From NCBI GenBank assembly GCA_004563715.1, contig SIRX01000191.1:1-47884 (forward strand): DNA of 47,884 nucleotides, given 5' to 3'. How positions within the stretch are numbered: position 1 is the first letter of the stretch; each line of letters starts with the position of its first letter. The position numbers were made by a program, and so were the translations under genes. Below the pieces are notes generated by a model. It made no database searches. It saw nothing but the letters and a program-made list of their open reading frames with translations, and had not been told where the DNA came from. This DNA is from Actinomycetota bacterium (GTDB lineage: Bacteria > Actinomycetota > Rubrobacteria > Rubrobacterales > Rubrobacteraceae). Positions 31,522 through 39,506 of the stretch are shown one piece after another.

Positions 31522-31591
31522 AGTATGTACGCTACTAACATAAACGAAAAAAAAAAAAAAAAAAGTGCTATAGTACCCAAAAAGGTACTAT
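31522..31591 (+). promoter_or_regulatory. HxlR operator and A18 tract in the divergent promoter region
   Basis: The operator has perfect 8-bp arms ATAGTACC (31570-31577) and GGTACTAT (31584-31591) with a 6-nt spacer, ending 2 nt before the RBS of the regulator. The TAGTA/TACTA half-sites are what HxlR/DUF24 proteins bind. Immediately upstream is a run of 18 consecutive A residues (31547-31564), exceptional in this GC-rich sequence. A weaker AGTA-N7-TACT pair (31522-31536) lies on the side of the divergent reductase. Autoregulation and control of the reductase are inferred. Confidence 0.65.
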
Positions 31592-31605
31592 TGGAAAGGA
31601 GTGGG

Positions 31606-31965
31606 ATGAAAGGACGATATGAGTGTCCGGTTGAGGCGACGCTGGACGTGATCGGGGGCAAGTGGAAGCCCCTGATCCTGTTCTACCTTCTGGGTGGGAC
31701 GAAGCGGTTCGGGGAGCTGCGGCGCCGGATGCCGGACGTGACCCAGCGGATGTTGACGAAGCACCTGCGGGAGCTGGAGGCCGCCGGGGTGGTTCACCGG
31801 GAGGTCTACCGGGAAGTCCCGCCGCGGGTCGAGTACTCGCTCACGGACCTCGGCCGCAGCCTGGAGCCGGTGCTCCTGATGATGCTGGAGTGGGGCCAGG
31901 AGTACATGCGGCGCACCGGCCAGGAGTGCCCGGAGGCGCAGAGCGTGGCCAGCGTCCAGGGCTAA
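31606..31965 (+). CDS. HxlR-family transcriptional regulator
   Basis: This 119-residue winged-helix protein begins [20 protein letters not shown], where the conserved Cys near the N-terminus is the redox/electrophile sensor in many HxlR (DUF24) members. [25 protein letters not shown] is the DNA-recognition part, and [16 protein letters not shown] the wing. ATG 31606 is chosen because GGAAAGGAG is 5 nt upstream; the open frame further upstream is spurious. It is convergent with the TetR gene with stops overlapping by 4 nt. Confidence 0.93.
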   Translation: MKGRYECPVEATLDVIGGKWKPLILFYLLGGTKRFGELRRRMPDVTQRMLTKHLRELEAAGVVHREVYREVPPRVEYSLTDLGRSLEPVLLMMLEWGQEYMRRTGQECPEAQSVASVQG

Positions 31966-32588
31966 CCGCTTCCTTTCAGGCCCTCCAGGACCAGGCGGCG
32001 CATCGCGGCGGTCATGCGCCCACGGTCCATCCCCAGCTCCTGGCGCTGGTACAGGTACAGGTCGATGTTGAGGGGGGCCAGGCTCGCGTCGGCCGCGTAC
32101 TCGGTGTCGAGCGGCGGGATCTCTCGCCGCTCCACCGCTATCTCTAGCAGCATCTTCGCCGTCTCCCGCAGCCACTGGTAGAACGGGTTATGGTACCGCT
32201 CGCGGCGCCGTTCGCCGCCCGCCGCGTCCCGAATGGCCCCCAGAAGCGGCGCGTTCTCCTCGTTGAAGCCCGCCAGCCGCTGCAAGAGGTACATTAGCTT
32301 CTCCAGCGCCGGCCCATCGTCGCCCTCCAGCCGAACCCGGACCTCCTCCGAGAACCGGCCCGCGCTCTCGTGCAGCAGCGCCCCACAGAGTGCCCCCTTG
32401 TGCTCGTAACGCCGGTACAGGGTTCCCTGGCCGACGCCCGCTGCTCGCCCGACCTCGTACATGCTCACCGGCTCGACACCCCGCTCCGCGAACAACGCCC
32501 GCGCCGCGTCCAGGATACGCTGCCGGCTCTCCGCCGCGTCCCGCCGCTCGCCGCAGCACTCGGCCCCCCACGCCTCAGCGTCCAGCAT
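31962..32588 (-). CDS. TetR-family transcriptional regulator
   Basis: About 208 residues. The N-terminal HTH is [20 protein letters not shown] followed by [20 protein letters not shown], and the C-terminal ligand domain is divergent. ATG 32588 has CGGAGG 6-8 nt upstream; an in-frame start at 32663 lies near the divergent promoter and is less likely. It faces a DrrA-type exporter operon across an operator-like palindrome, so it probably represses both itself and the exporter until a toxic ligand binds. A short Cys pair (AECCGER) precedes the HTH. Confidence 0.92.
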   Translation of the reverse strand: MLDAEAWGAECCGERRDAAESRQRILDAARALFAERGVEPVSMYEVGRAAGVGQGTLYRRYEHKGALCGALLHESAGRFSEEVRVRLEGDDGPALEKLMYLLQRLAGFNEENAPLLGAIRDAAGGERRRERYHNPFYQWLRETAKMLLEIAVERREIPPLDTEYAADASLAPLNIDLYLYQRQELGMDRGRMTAAMRRLVLEGLKGSG

Positions 32589-32644
32589 CGGGAACCTCCG
32601 CTCTTCCTCCGTCTCCTCTCTTACAGAAATTTCGTCCACGCCCC

Positions 32645-32694
32645 TTGATAACCCATTAAACACCGTATAGCATCTCCAAGCGGACAGTTGTCCG
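32645..32694 (+). promoter_or_regulatory. Exporter promoter and TetR operator
   Basis: A well-formed sigma-70-type promoter TTGATA (32645-32650) N17 TAGCAT (32668-32673) points toward the ABC exporter. The palindrome CGGACA-GT-TGTCCG (32681-32694) covers the expected start site, and its flanks add A/T matches. On the other strand the same palindrome would overlap the -35 of a TATACG -10 for the tetR gene. This geometry allows one TetR dimer to shut off both directions. Confidence 0.7.
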
Positions 32695-32788
32695 TTTGAG
32701 TGTAACAGGCGCGTCGGGCAGGAGCAAGCGCACCGGGACCGGGCGGAAGGAGCGGCGAGGTTGGCGATGTTGGCAGAAACGGGCAGTC

Positions 32789-33763
32789 GTGGGGGGTAGC
32801 TTCCGGGGCATCGAGGTCGAGGGGCTGGTCCGGGAGTTCGGCAAGGGCTTCCGGGCGGTGGACGGCGTGGACCTGCGGGTGGAGCCGGGGGAGATCTACG
32901 GCTTCCTCGGGCCGAACGGGGCCGGCAAGTCCACGACGGTGTTGATGCTCACGACGCTCCTGCCGCCGACGGCCGGCGTCGCGCGGGTCGCGGGCTACGA
33001 TGTGGTAAAGCAGGGTGCGGAGGTTCGCTCCACCATCGGGGCGGCGCTCCAGGAGGCGGCGCTCGACCCGTTCCTGACGGGCCGGGAGCATCTCGCGCTC
33101 CAGGCCGCCATGCACGGCATCGGGCGCAAAGAGCGCCGGGGCCGGGCGGTCGAGCTGTTGGAGCGGGTCGGGCTCACCGAGGCGGCGGACCGGCGGGTGG
33201 GCGGCTACTCCGGCGGCATGAAGCGGCGGCTCGACCTGGCGCTCGCCCTCGTCCACGGGCCGCGCATACTCTTTCTCGACGAGCCGACCACGGGCCTCGA
33301 CCCGCAGAGCCGCAGCGCGCTGTGGGACGAGGTCAGCCGGCTCGCCAAAGAAGGGGTTACGGTGTTCTTGACGACGCAGTACCTGGAAGAGGCCGATGCG
33401 CTCGCCGACCGGGTCGGCATCATTGACCACGGCAAGATCGTGGCCGAGGACACCCCCGACGCGCTCAAGGCCGAGGTCGGTCGCTCCAGCATCGAGGCCC
33501 GGCCCGCCGACCCGCGAGACCTTGACGACGTGGCCCGCGTCCTGGAACAGTTCGGGGAGCCCATCGCCGCCGCCAACGGCTCGGCCGCCGTGCGGCTGGA
33601 GGACAAGTCGCAGGGCCTCGCGGACGTGGTGCGGGCGCTGGACAGGCAAGACCTGCGCGTCGCCGGCCTGGAGCTCAACGAGCCCTCCCTCGACGACGTG
33701 TACCTCGCCAAGACCGGCCGCAAGCTGGAGGGTGCGGGGGACCGGGAAGAAGGGACGGCATGA
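32789..33763 (+). CDS. ABC transporter ATP-binding protein (DrrA-like)
   Basis: About 324 residues: Walker A FLGPNGAGKSTTV, signature GYSGGMKRRLDLALAL, Walker B ILFLDEPTTGLDPQ, and the C-terminal extension typical of DrrA (LDRQDLRVAGLELNEPSLDD). It powers export with the two following ABC-2 permeases. Start is uncertain: GTG 32789 is the best internal option though its RBS is weak; TTG 32696 lies close to the expected transcript start. The coding region overlaps the permease by 4 nt. Substrate is likely a drug-like or lipophilic compound. Confidence 0.92.
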   Translation: MGGSFRGIEVEGLVREFGKGFRAVDGVDLRVEPGEIYGFLGPNGAGKSTTVLMLTTLLPPTAGVARVAGYDVVKQGAEVRSTIGAALQEAALDPFLTGREHLALQAAMHGIGRKERRGRAVELLERVGLTEAADRRVGGYSGGMKRRLDLALALVHGPRILFLDEPTTGLDPQSRSALWDEVSRLAKEGVTVFLTTQYLEEADALADRVGIIDHGKIVAEDTPDALKAEVGRSSIEARPADPRDLDDVARVLEQFGEPIAAANGSAAVRLEDKSQGLADVVRALDRQDLRVAGLELNEPSLDDVYLAKTGRKLEGAGDREEGTA

Positions 33764-34530
33764 TCCTCACGCAGGTCTCCCAACTCTCCCGGCGGTCCAT
33801 CGTGCGCCTGCTGCGGCAGCCGGAGGTGGTTGTGCCGGCGCTCCTGTTCCCGCTGCTCATCTTCGGTTTTCAGGCCGCGGGGCTAGGGCCTGCGGCGGAC
33901 ATCCCCGGTTTCCCGGCCGACTCCTACGTGGACTTCCTGCTCGCCTTCCCGCTCGTGCAGGGGACGCTCTTCGCGGCGGTCTCCGCCGGCACCGACCTGG
34001 CCAAGGACATAGAGACCGGGTTTCTCGACCGCCTCTCGATGACCCCGATGCAACCGCTGGCCCTGCTCGTCGGGATGCTCGCGGGCGTCATCTGCCTGGG
34101 GCTCCTGCAGTCCGTGGTGTTTATCGGGGTGGGGCTGCTCGTAGGCGTCAGCTTCCAGGCCGGGTTTCTCGGGGCGCTGGTGCTGGTGCTGCTCACGGCC
34201 CTCACGGCGCTGGGCTTTGGCGGCGTCGGGGCGATACTCGCCCTCAGGACCGGCTCGGGGGAGGCGGTTCAGGGGCTATTTCCGCTGCTGCTCGTCTCGT
34301 TCTTCCTGTCGTCCATCCTGTTGCCGCGGGACCTGATCCAGACCGACTGGTTCCGGGTGGTGGCGACCTACAACCCGGTCAGCTACCTGGTCGAGGGTGT
34401 GCGGAGCCTGATCATCACCGGCTGGGACGTCCAGGCCCTCGCCCTCGGCTTCGCGGCGGCGGCGGGCCTCATCGTGGTCGGGCTCTCGGGGGCCGTGCTC
34501 TCCCTGCGCGGAAGGGTGGCCCGGACGTGA
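33760..34530 (+). CDS. ABC-2 type transporter permease
   Basis: This 256-residue membrane protein has about six hydrophobic helices and a short cytoplasmic N-terminus (QLSRRSIVRLLRQPEVVVPA), with the DIETGFLDRLSMTPM loop and YNPVSYLVEGVR typical of DrrB/ABC-2 permeases. ATG at 33760 overlaps the ATPase stop (ATGA). It pairs with the next permease rather than acting as a homodimer, since both are present. Confidence 0.93.
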   Translation: MILTQVSQLSRRSIVRLLRQPEVVVPALLFPLLIFGFQAAGLGPAADIPGFPADSYVDFLLAFPLVQGTLFAAVSAGTDLAKDIETGFLDRLSMTPMQPLALLVGMLAGVICLGLLQSVVFIGVGLLVGVSFQAGFLGALVLVLLTALTALGFGGVGAILALRTGSGEAVQGLFPLLLVSFFLSSILLPRDLIQTDWFRVVATYNPVSYLVEGVRSLIITGWDVQALALGFAAAAGLIVVGLSGAVLSLRGRVART

Positions 34531-35297
34531 GGAGCTTCTTCTACGTGGCGGGCGCCGTTGCCTGGCGCGGCATCCACAACTTCTTCCTCAACCCGGCGCT
34601 GGTCATACCGGCGCTCCTGTTCCCGCTGTTCTTCCTGGCGGCCTTCGCCGGCGGGCTCTCGCGGGTCGCGGACATCCCGAGCTTCGACTTCCCCGCGGGT
34701 TACACGGCGTTCCAGTTCGTCTGGATACTGCTCCAGACCGTCGCCATCGGCGGGGCGTTCACCGGCTTCGCCATCGCCCGGGACTTCGAGAGGGGCTTCG
34801 CCCGGCGCTACATGCTCGCAGCCCCGCGGCGCGGCGGCATTATCCTCGGTTACGTGGTGGTCTCGCTCGTCCGCGTGACGGTGACGGGCGGGGTGGCGAC
34901 GCTCGTTGCTCTCGTCTCCGGCATGCAGGTGCTGGGGAGCGGGGTGGACCTCTTCGGGCTGCTGGGCCTCGCGCTGCTGGTCAACGTGGCGGCAACGCTG
35001 TTCTCCATCGGGATGGCGATGCTATTGCGCACCAGCTCGGGCGGGTTCCTGATCCAGACGCCCATCTTCGTCGCCACGTTCCTCTCGCCGGTCTTCGTGC
35101 CCCTGGAGCTGCTGGACGGCTGGATAGAGGCCGTAGCCTCCGTGAACCCCGTAACCTTCATCCTCCAGGCCGGCCGCGGCTTTGTGGCCGGAGACCCGAC
35201 CGGGGTAGCCCTCGCCTTTGGCCTCGCTATCGCTCTGGTCTTGGTGATGTTGCCGTGGGCGTTCTTCGGGCTCCGGCGGGCCGAGAAGGCGGGCTGA
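34527..35297 (+). CDS. ABC-2 type transporter permease, second subunit
   Basis: This 256-residue membrane protein is homologous in pattern to the preceding permease (NPALVIPALLFPLFFLAAFA; DFERGFARRYMLAAPRR; SVNPVTFILQAGRGFVAGDP). GTG at 34527 overlaps the upstream stop (GTGA). Equal length (256) and similar order suggest the two arose by duplication and form a heterodimer. A small hairpin TTCTCG (35322-35327) / CGAGAA (35332-35337) follows, without a U-tract. Confidence 0.93.
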   Translation: MRSFFYVAGAVAWRGIHNFFLNPALVIPALLFPLFFLAAFAGGLSRVADIPSFDFPAGYTAFQFVWILLQTVAIGGAFTGFAIARDFERGFARRYMLAAPRRGGIILGYVVVSLVRVTVTGGVATLVALVSGMQVLGSGVDLFGLLGLALLVNVAATLFSIGMAMLLRTSSGGFLIQTPIFVATFLSPVFVPLELLDGWIEAVASVNPVTFILQAGRGFVAGDPTGVALAFGLAIALVLVMLPWAFFGLRRAEKAG

Positions 35298-35401
35298 ACG
35301 GCCGGGAGCCTTGCGGTTCGCTTCTCGGACGCGAGAATTCGAACAGGATTGCCGGAATAGAGTCGACACAGGCCTGACCAATAGCCGGCTCGCCGGAGAG
35401 C

Positions 35402-35614
35402 CTACCTCTCCGGTGCGGTTTCCCAGTAGATGCCCGTGACGTAGGAGCCCGAGGCGTTGTTGGTCGTAGCGCTCACGAGCCGCCACCCGCGGGAGCTGCC
35501 CTCGTCGAGCGCCTCCTGGACCTTGTTCTGGTGGCTCTTTACCCGGTACTCGCCGGCTACTATCTCTACCCGGTAGCGGCCGGTAGGCGTCCTCTCTTCT
35601 CCGCCGCCGAACAC
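35402..35614 (-). CDS. Small DUF4177-like protein
   Basis: This 70-residue protein has the core YRVEIVAGEYRVKSHQNKVQ...RGWRLVSATTNNASGSYVTG, matching the small beta-alpha-beta DUF4177 pattern (aromatic-K-V, long helix, GWRL). GTG start 4 nt after the aminotransferase stop, without a strong RBS, so it is probably translated by coupling. Biochemical role unknown. A hairpin CCGGAGAG (35393-35400) / CTCTCCGG (35406-35413) overlaps the stop codon. Confidence 0.6.
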   Translation of the reverse strand: MFGGGEERTPTGRYRVEIVAGEYRVKSHQNKVQEALDEGSSRGWRLVSATTNNASGSYVTGIYWETAPER

Positions 35615-35618
35615 CGGC

Positions 35619-36707
35619 TCAGAGCAGGCCCGCCAGCCGCTTTACGCCCTCGTCTATCTGCTCCGGGGTGACGGCGCAGAACGGGAGCCGCACGAAGCGG
35701 TCGCCCGCCGCCGGCTCGTCGTCCAGCGGGTCGGCGAAGAACGCCGAGCCGGGGGTGAGCACCAGGTCCACGTCTTTCGCCCGGCCGACCAGGTTCTCCG
35801 TGTTGGCGCCCTCCGGCAGCATCACGCTCACGAAGAAGCCGCCGTCGGGGATGAAGGCCTGGGCGTCGGGCAACTCGCGGCGCACGGCCTCGGCCATCGT
35901 GCTGAGCCGGGGGCTGTACAGCTCTTTCAGGCGCTCGATGTTGGGCTCCAGCCAGCCGCGCTCGATGTACTCGGAGACGGCGGCCTGGGTGGGGAGCACC
36001 GGCGAGAGGTAAGTGTACTCGCCGAGCCGGGTGAGCGCGGAGATCAGGCCCGCCGGCCCGAGGGCGAAGCCCACCCGGATGCCGGGGCTCAAGAGCTTGC
36101 TGAAAGAGCTGATCGTGACCACCCGCGACCCGCCGAACGACCGTAACAGCGGCAGGTCCTCGCCCGCGTAGCGCAGCTTGCGGTACGGGATGTCTTCTAC
36201 CACCCAGAAGCCGTGTTCCTCGGAAAGCTCCACGACCCGCCGGCGCTTCTCCAGCGAGAGCGTCGCCCCGGCCGGGTTCTGGAAGTCCGGCACCAGGTAC
36301 AGAAACGCCGGGACTTCCTTTTCTAGAGCCTCCTCCAGCTTCTCTACGCTGATGCCGTCCTCTTCTAGCGGGATGCCGACGGTGCGCGCCCCGCGCCGCC
36401 GGAAGGTGGCGATAGCCCGGTCGTAGCTCGGCTGCTCGGTAAAGACCGCGCCGCTTGGCGTGATCAGGTGCGCCGAGAGGAGGTCTTGCAGTTGCAACGA
36501 GCCGTTGCCGACCATCACCTCTGACTCCTCGACCCCGTACTCCGCGGCCAGCGCCCGCCGCAGCGGCGGGTAGCCTTGCTGCTGGCCGTACTGGAGGACG
36601 ACGTTGGCGTCCTCGCGAACCGCGGCATCGAAACACTCGCCCAGATCCCCGGTCGGGAACGCTTCCGGCGGTGGTACTCCCCTGGTGAAAACAATCTTTT
36701 CGCTCAT
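35619..36707 (-). CDS. PLP-dependent aminotransferase (class I/II, LysN/AAT-like)
   Basis: This 362-residue fold-type I enzyme has the PLP lysine in TISSFSKLLSPGIRVGF. YLVPDFQNPAGATLSLEKRR and VVEDIPYRKLRY are typical of the 2-aminoadipate/branched-chain (LysN/MocR-core) group. C-terminal FVRLPFCAVTPEQIDEGVKR completes the small domain. There is no N-terminal GntR domain, so it is a free enzyme. ATG 36707 has a weak RBS. Substrate amino acid unknown; a small DUF4177-like gene follows in the same transcript. Confidence 0.92.
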   Translation of the reverse strand: MSEKIVFTRGVPPPEAFPTGDLGECFDAAVREDANVVLQYGQQQGYPPLRRALAAEYGVEESEVMVGNGSLQLQDLLSAHLITPSGAVFTEQPSYDRAIATFRRRGARTVGIPLEEDGISVEKLEEALEKEVPAFLYLVPDFQNPAGATLSLEKRRRVVELSEEHGFWVVEDIPYRKLRYAGEDLPLLRSFGGSRVVTISSFSKLLSPGIRVGFALGPAGLISALTRLGEYTYLSPVLPTQAAVSEYIERGWLEPNIERLKELYSPRLSTMAEAVRRELPDAQAFIPDGGFFVSVMLPEGANTENLVGRAKDVDLVLTPGSAFFADPLDDEPAAGDRFVRLPFCAVTPEQIDEGVKRLAGLL

Positions 36708-37053
36708 GCAAGGCAGCTTCGCACAACACCGGGCCGCAGTGCAAGCCGGGCATGGCTCCCTGAAGGCCGCCCGGAACCGCCGCTACCGGAGGCCCCCGCC
36801 CGATTTTCGCACCCTGTATTTTTCTTCCGCCGCCCGTGCATCTTTTGTGTAACGCAGATTTAACGCAGGCCAGGGAGACGGAAATGGCGGCAAAGGATAT
36901 CTCGACGGCGGGTGCAGAGGCCCGAGACAGGATGGACGTGGCCGCGATGAGAGGATTTTCATATCCCTTTAACCCTTCTTTAACCGGCGTGCAACAAGAT
37001 CGTACGGAGATGCGGACCATGGACAGACAAGCTGAGCGCAGGGGAGGCCGGGC
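36708..37053. other. Intergenic region between aminotransferase and glycosyltransferase cluster
   Basis: This 346-nt divergent region is less GC-rich than the flanking genes in places (TGTATTTTTCTTCC; TTTAACCCTTCTTTAACC near 36970). It should hold the promoter of the glycan cluster, but no -35/-10 pair is convincing. A 57-codon frame (36884-37057) with AGGGAG upstream occupies the right half and is listed separately. Confidence 0.4.
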
Positions 37054-37057
37054 ATGA
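36884..37057 (+). CDS. Possible 57-residue ORF coupled to the glycosyltransferase
   Basis: An ATG at 36884 with AGGGAG 6 nt upstream opens a 57-codon frame (MAAKDISTAGAEARDRMDVA...) whose stop overlaps the next start as ATGA (37054-37057). This is the same coupling style as other genes here, but codon use in the middle (TTT TCA TAT, TTA) is not typical of the neighbours and no domain is seen. It may be a leader peptide or chance. Confidence 0.25.
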   Translation: MAAKDISTAGAEARDRMDVAAMRGFSYPFNPSLTGVQQDRTEMRTMDRQAERRGGRA

Positions 37058-38235
37058 AGATCCTGATGTACTCTCACGACTCGTACGGGCTCGGGCACCT
37101 GCGGCGCACGCTGGCGCTCGCCGAGTCCTTCGCGCGGCGGGAACCGGGGACGAGCGTCCTGATCCTCACGGGCTCCATGGTCTCCGGCGCCTACCGGATG
37201 TCGCGGAACATAGACCTGATCAAGCTGCCCTCGGCGGTAAAGGTGGACCACGGGGTCTACGAGCCGAGCCGGATGGCGGTGAGCTTCGAGGCGCTAAAGA
37301 GGCTGCGCTCCCGGATCATCAAGAGCGCGGCGGAGACTTTCGAGCCGGACGTGTTCCTCGTGGACAAGGCGCCCCTCGGGATGAAGAGCGAGGTGGTCGC
37401 CACGCTGGAGTACCTCCGGCGCGAGCAACCCGGCGCGCTCACCGTCCTGGGCCTGCGCGACGTGATGGACGACCCGGAGCGTGTCCGGCGCAGTTGGCTG
37501 ACGAAGGGCATCAATAAGGCCATCGAGAGGCTCTACGACCTGATCCTGGTCTACGGCCCGCGCGAGGTCTACGATCCCATACCCCTCTACGGGCTCTCCC
37601 CGGAGGCCCTGGCCCGGACCCACTACGTCGGATACGTCGGCAAGGAGATCTCTTCCGGGGAGGCGTCCGGGCTGCCGCTGCCCCCCGGGTACGCCCTCGT
37701 GACCCCCGGCGGCGGCGGCGACGGGTTCGAGGTGGTCAGGAACTACCTCGAAGGGCTCCGGCTCTCCGAGCCGGACTTCGACTCGCTGGTGGTCACCGGG
37801 CCCCTCATGGAGGACGAGGACCGGCGCTCGCTGGAGCGGCTTGCCGAGGGGCTGCGGGTGGAGCTCGTAGACTTCCGGCCGGACATGGAGGCGATCATCG
37901 CCGGCGCGCGGGCGGTCGTGGCGATGGGCGGCTACAACACGACGACCGAGCTGCTGGCCTCGCGTAAGCCGGCGATCATCGTGCCCCGGGTCGAGCCCCG
38001 CGTCGAGCAGCTCATCCGGGCCGAGCAACTGTCACGGATGGGGCTGGTGGACATGATCCACCCCAACTACCTGACGCCGGAAGTGATCCGGACAAAGGTG
38101 GAGGGGGCCATGCGGCGCGGCTCGCACGCCGGGATCTACGTAGACCTCTCCGGAGCCGAGCACGCCGTGGACCTCGTCTACGCGGCCCTGACGAACGAGC
38201 CCCGGCCCGAGCCCCGGCTGGCGGCGGGAGCGTGA
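37054..38235 (+). CDS. MurG-like glycosyltransferase (GT-B fold)
   Basis: This 393-residue enzyme begins with the GT-B signature MYSHDSYGLGHLRRTLALAE and ends with a nucleotide-sugar-binding half resembling MurG/GT28 (FRPDMEAIIAGARAVVAMGG, YNTTTELLASRKPAIIVPR). No membrane helices, so cytoplasmic or peripheral. RBS AGGGGAGG. It is the first of six tightly packed genes (next overlaps by GTGA). It probably acts first on the glycan acceptor. Donor and acceptor unknown. Confidence 0.9.
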   Translation: MKILMYSHDSYGLGHLRRTLALAESFARREPGTSVLILTGSMVSGAYRMSRNIDLIKLPSAVKVDHGVYEPSRMAVSFEALKRLRSRIIKSAAETFEPDVFLVDKAPLGMKSEVVATLEYLRREQPGALTVLGLRDVMDDPERVRRSWLTKGINKAIERLYDLILVYGPREVYDPIPLYGLSPEALARTHYVGYVGKEISSGEASGLPLPPGYALVTPGGGGDGFEVVRNYLEGLRLSEPDFDSLVVTGPLMEDEDRRSLERLAEGLRVELVDFRPDMEAIIAGARAVVAMGGYNTTTELLASRKPAIIVPRVEPRVEQLIRAEQLSRMGLVDMIHPNYLTPEVIRTKVEGAMRRGSHAGIYVDLSGAEHAVDLVYAALTNEPRPEPRLAAGA

Positions 38236-39506
38236 GGGACGTGGTGGAGCTCGCGAACAGCGGGGAGGTCAGACCGGCTCCCGCCACGGACGCTATGAAG
38301 GTCGGGTACGTGCTCAAGCGCTACCCGCGCTACTCCGAGACCTTCGTCGTCAACGAGATCCTGGCCCACGAGGCCGCCGGGCTGGGGGTGGAGATCTTCG
38401 CCCTGCGACCCCCGAGCGACACGCATTTTCAGGACGCCATCTCCCGCGTACGCGCGCCCGTCACCTACCTGCCGGCCTCCGGTATCCGCGCCCCGGAGTT
38501 CTGGGCGGCGCTGGAGGAGGCCGCGGAGCTTCTGCCGGACCTCTGGCCGGAGCTGGAGGCGGCGCGGGGCGCGGAGGGCCGCGACGTCTGCCAGGCCGCC
38601 CTGCTCGCCCGGACGGTGGCCGAGAAGGGCATAACGCACCTGCACGCCCACTTCGGCACCTCGGCGGCCTCGGTGGCGCGCCTCGCCGCCCGCTTCGCCG
38701 GCATCCCCTACACCTTCACCGCCCACGCCAAGGACATCTTCCACGACGAGGTGGACCCCGTAGACCTCGGCCGCAAGCTCCGGGAGGCCGCCGCGACGGT
38801 CACGGTCAGCGACTACAACGTCGAGTACCTGAGAGAGAGGTTCGCAGCGCCCAACCTGCACCGGGTCTTCAACGGCCTGGACCTGGAGAACTTCCCCTAC
38901 CGGCCGGCGGCCGGTAGGCCGCCGAAAGTCCTGGCCGTGGGGCGGCTCGTCGAGAAAAAAGGCTTCGCGGACCTGATCTCCGCCTGCCGCATACTCGCCG
39001 ACCGGGGGGTGGGCTTCTCGTGCCGCATCATCGGGACCGGCGAACTGCAAGAAGACCTGCAGGCGCAAATCGTAGATCTGGGCCTCGAAGGCGTGGTGGA
39101 GCTGGCCGGCCCCCGGCCCCAGCGGGAGGTCGTGCGGGAGATCCAGGGCGCCGCCGCGTTCGCCGCGCCCTGCGTGCTGGGCTCCGACGGCAACCGCGAC
39201 GGCCTGCCGACCGTGCTCCTGGAGAGCATGGCGCTCGGTACGCCGTGCGTCTCCACCAAGGTGACCGGCATCCCGGAGGTTCTCCTGCATGAGAAGACGG
39301 GCCTCATGGTCCCCCAGCACGAGCCGGCCGCGCTCGCGGCGGCGCTGGAGCGCCTGATCCGGGACGAGCTCCTGCGCCTCCGGCTGGCTGAAAACGCCCG
39401 GCGGCTCATAGAGACGGACTTCGACGTGCACCGCAACGCCGCCGCGCTGCGCGAGGTCTTCGCCGCCGCGAGCCGGGACGTCCTGCCGCTGAGCGAGGCG
39501 CGATAG
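38232..39506 (+). CDS. Glycosyltransferase family 4-like protein
   Basis: This 424-residue GT-B enzyme has an N-terminal acceptor half (VGYVLKRYPRYSETFVVNEI, HLHAHFGTSAASVARLAARF) and a donor half (VLAVGRLVEKKGFADLISAC, SDGNRDGLPTVLLESMALGT). It resembles WcaL/AmsK-like exopolysaccharide transferases. GTG 38232 overlaps the upstream stop; ATG 38298 is the alternative, giving a start directly at MKVGYVLKRY. Retaining transferase; sugar unknown. Confidence 0.92.
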   Translation: MRDVVELANSGEVRPAPATDAMKVGYVLKRYPRYSETFVVNEILAHEAAGLGVEIFALRPPSDTHFQDAISRVRAPVTYLPASGIRAPEFWAALEEAAELLPDLWPELEAARGAEGRDVCQAALLARTVAEKGITHLHAHFGTSAASVARLAARFAGIPYTFTAHAKDIFHDEVDPVDLGRKLREAAATVTVSDYNVEYLRERFAAPNLHRVFNGLDLENFPYRPAAGRPPKVLAVGRLVEKKGFADLISACRILADRGVGFSCRIIGTGELQEDLQAQIVDLGLEGVVELAGPRPQREVVREIQGAAAFAAPCVLGSDGNRDGLPTVLLESMALGTPCVSTKVTGIPEVLLHEKTGLMVPQHEPAALAAALERLIRDELLRLRLAENARRLIETDFDVHRNAAALREVFAAASRDVLPLSEAR

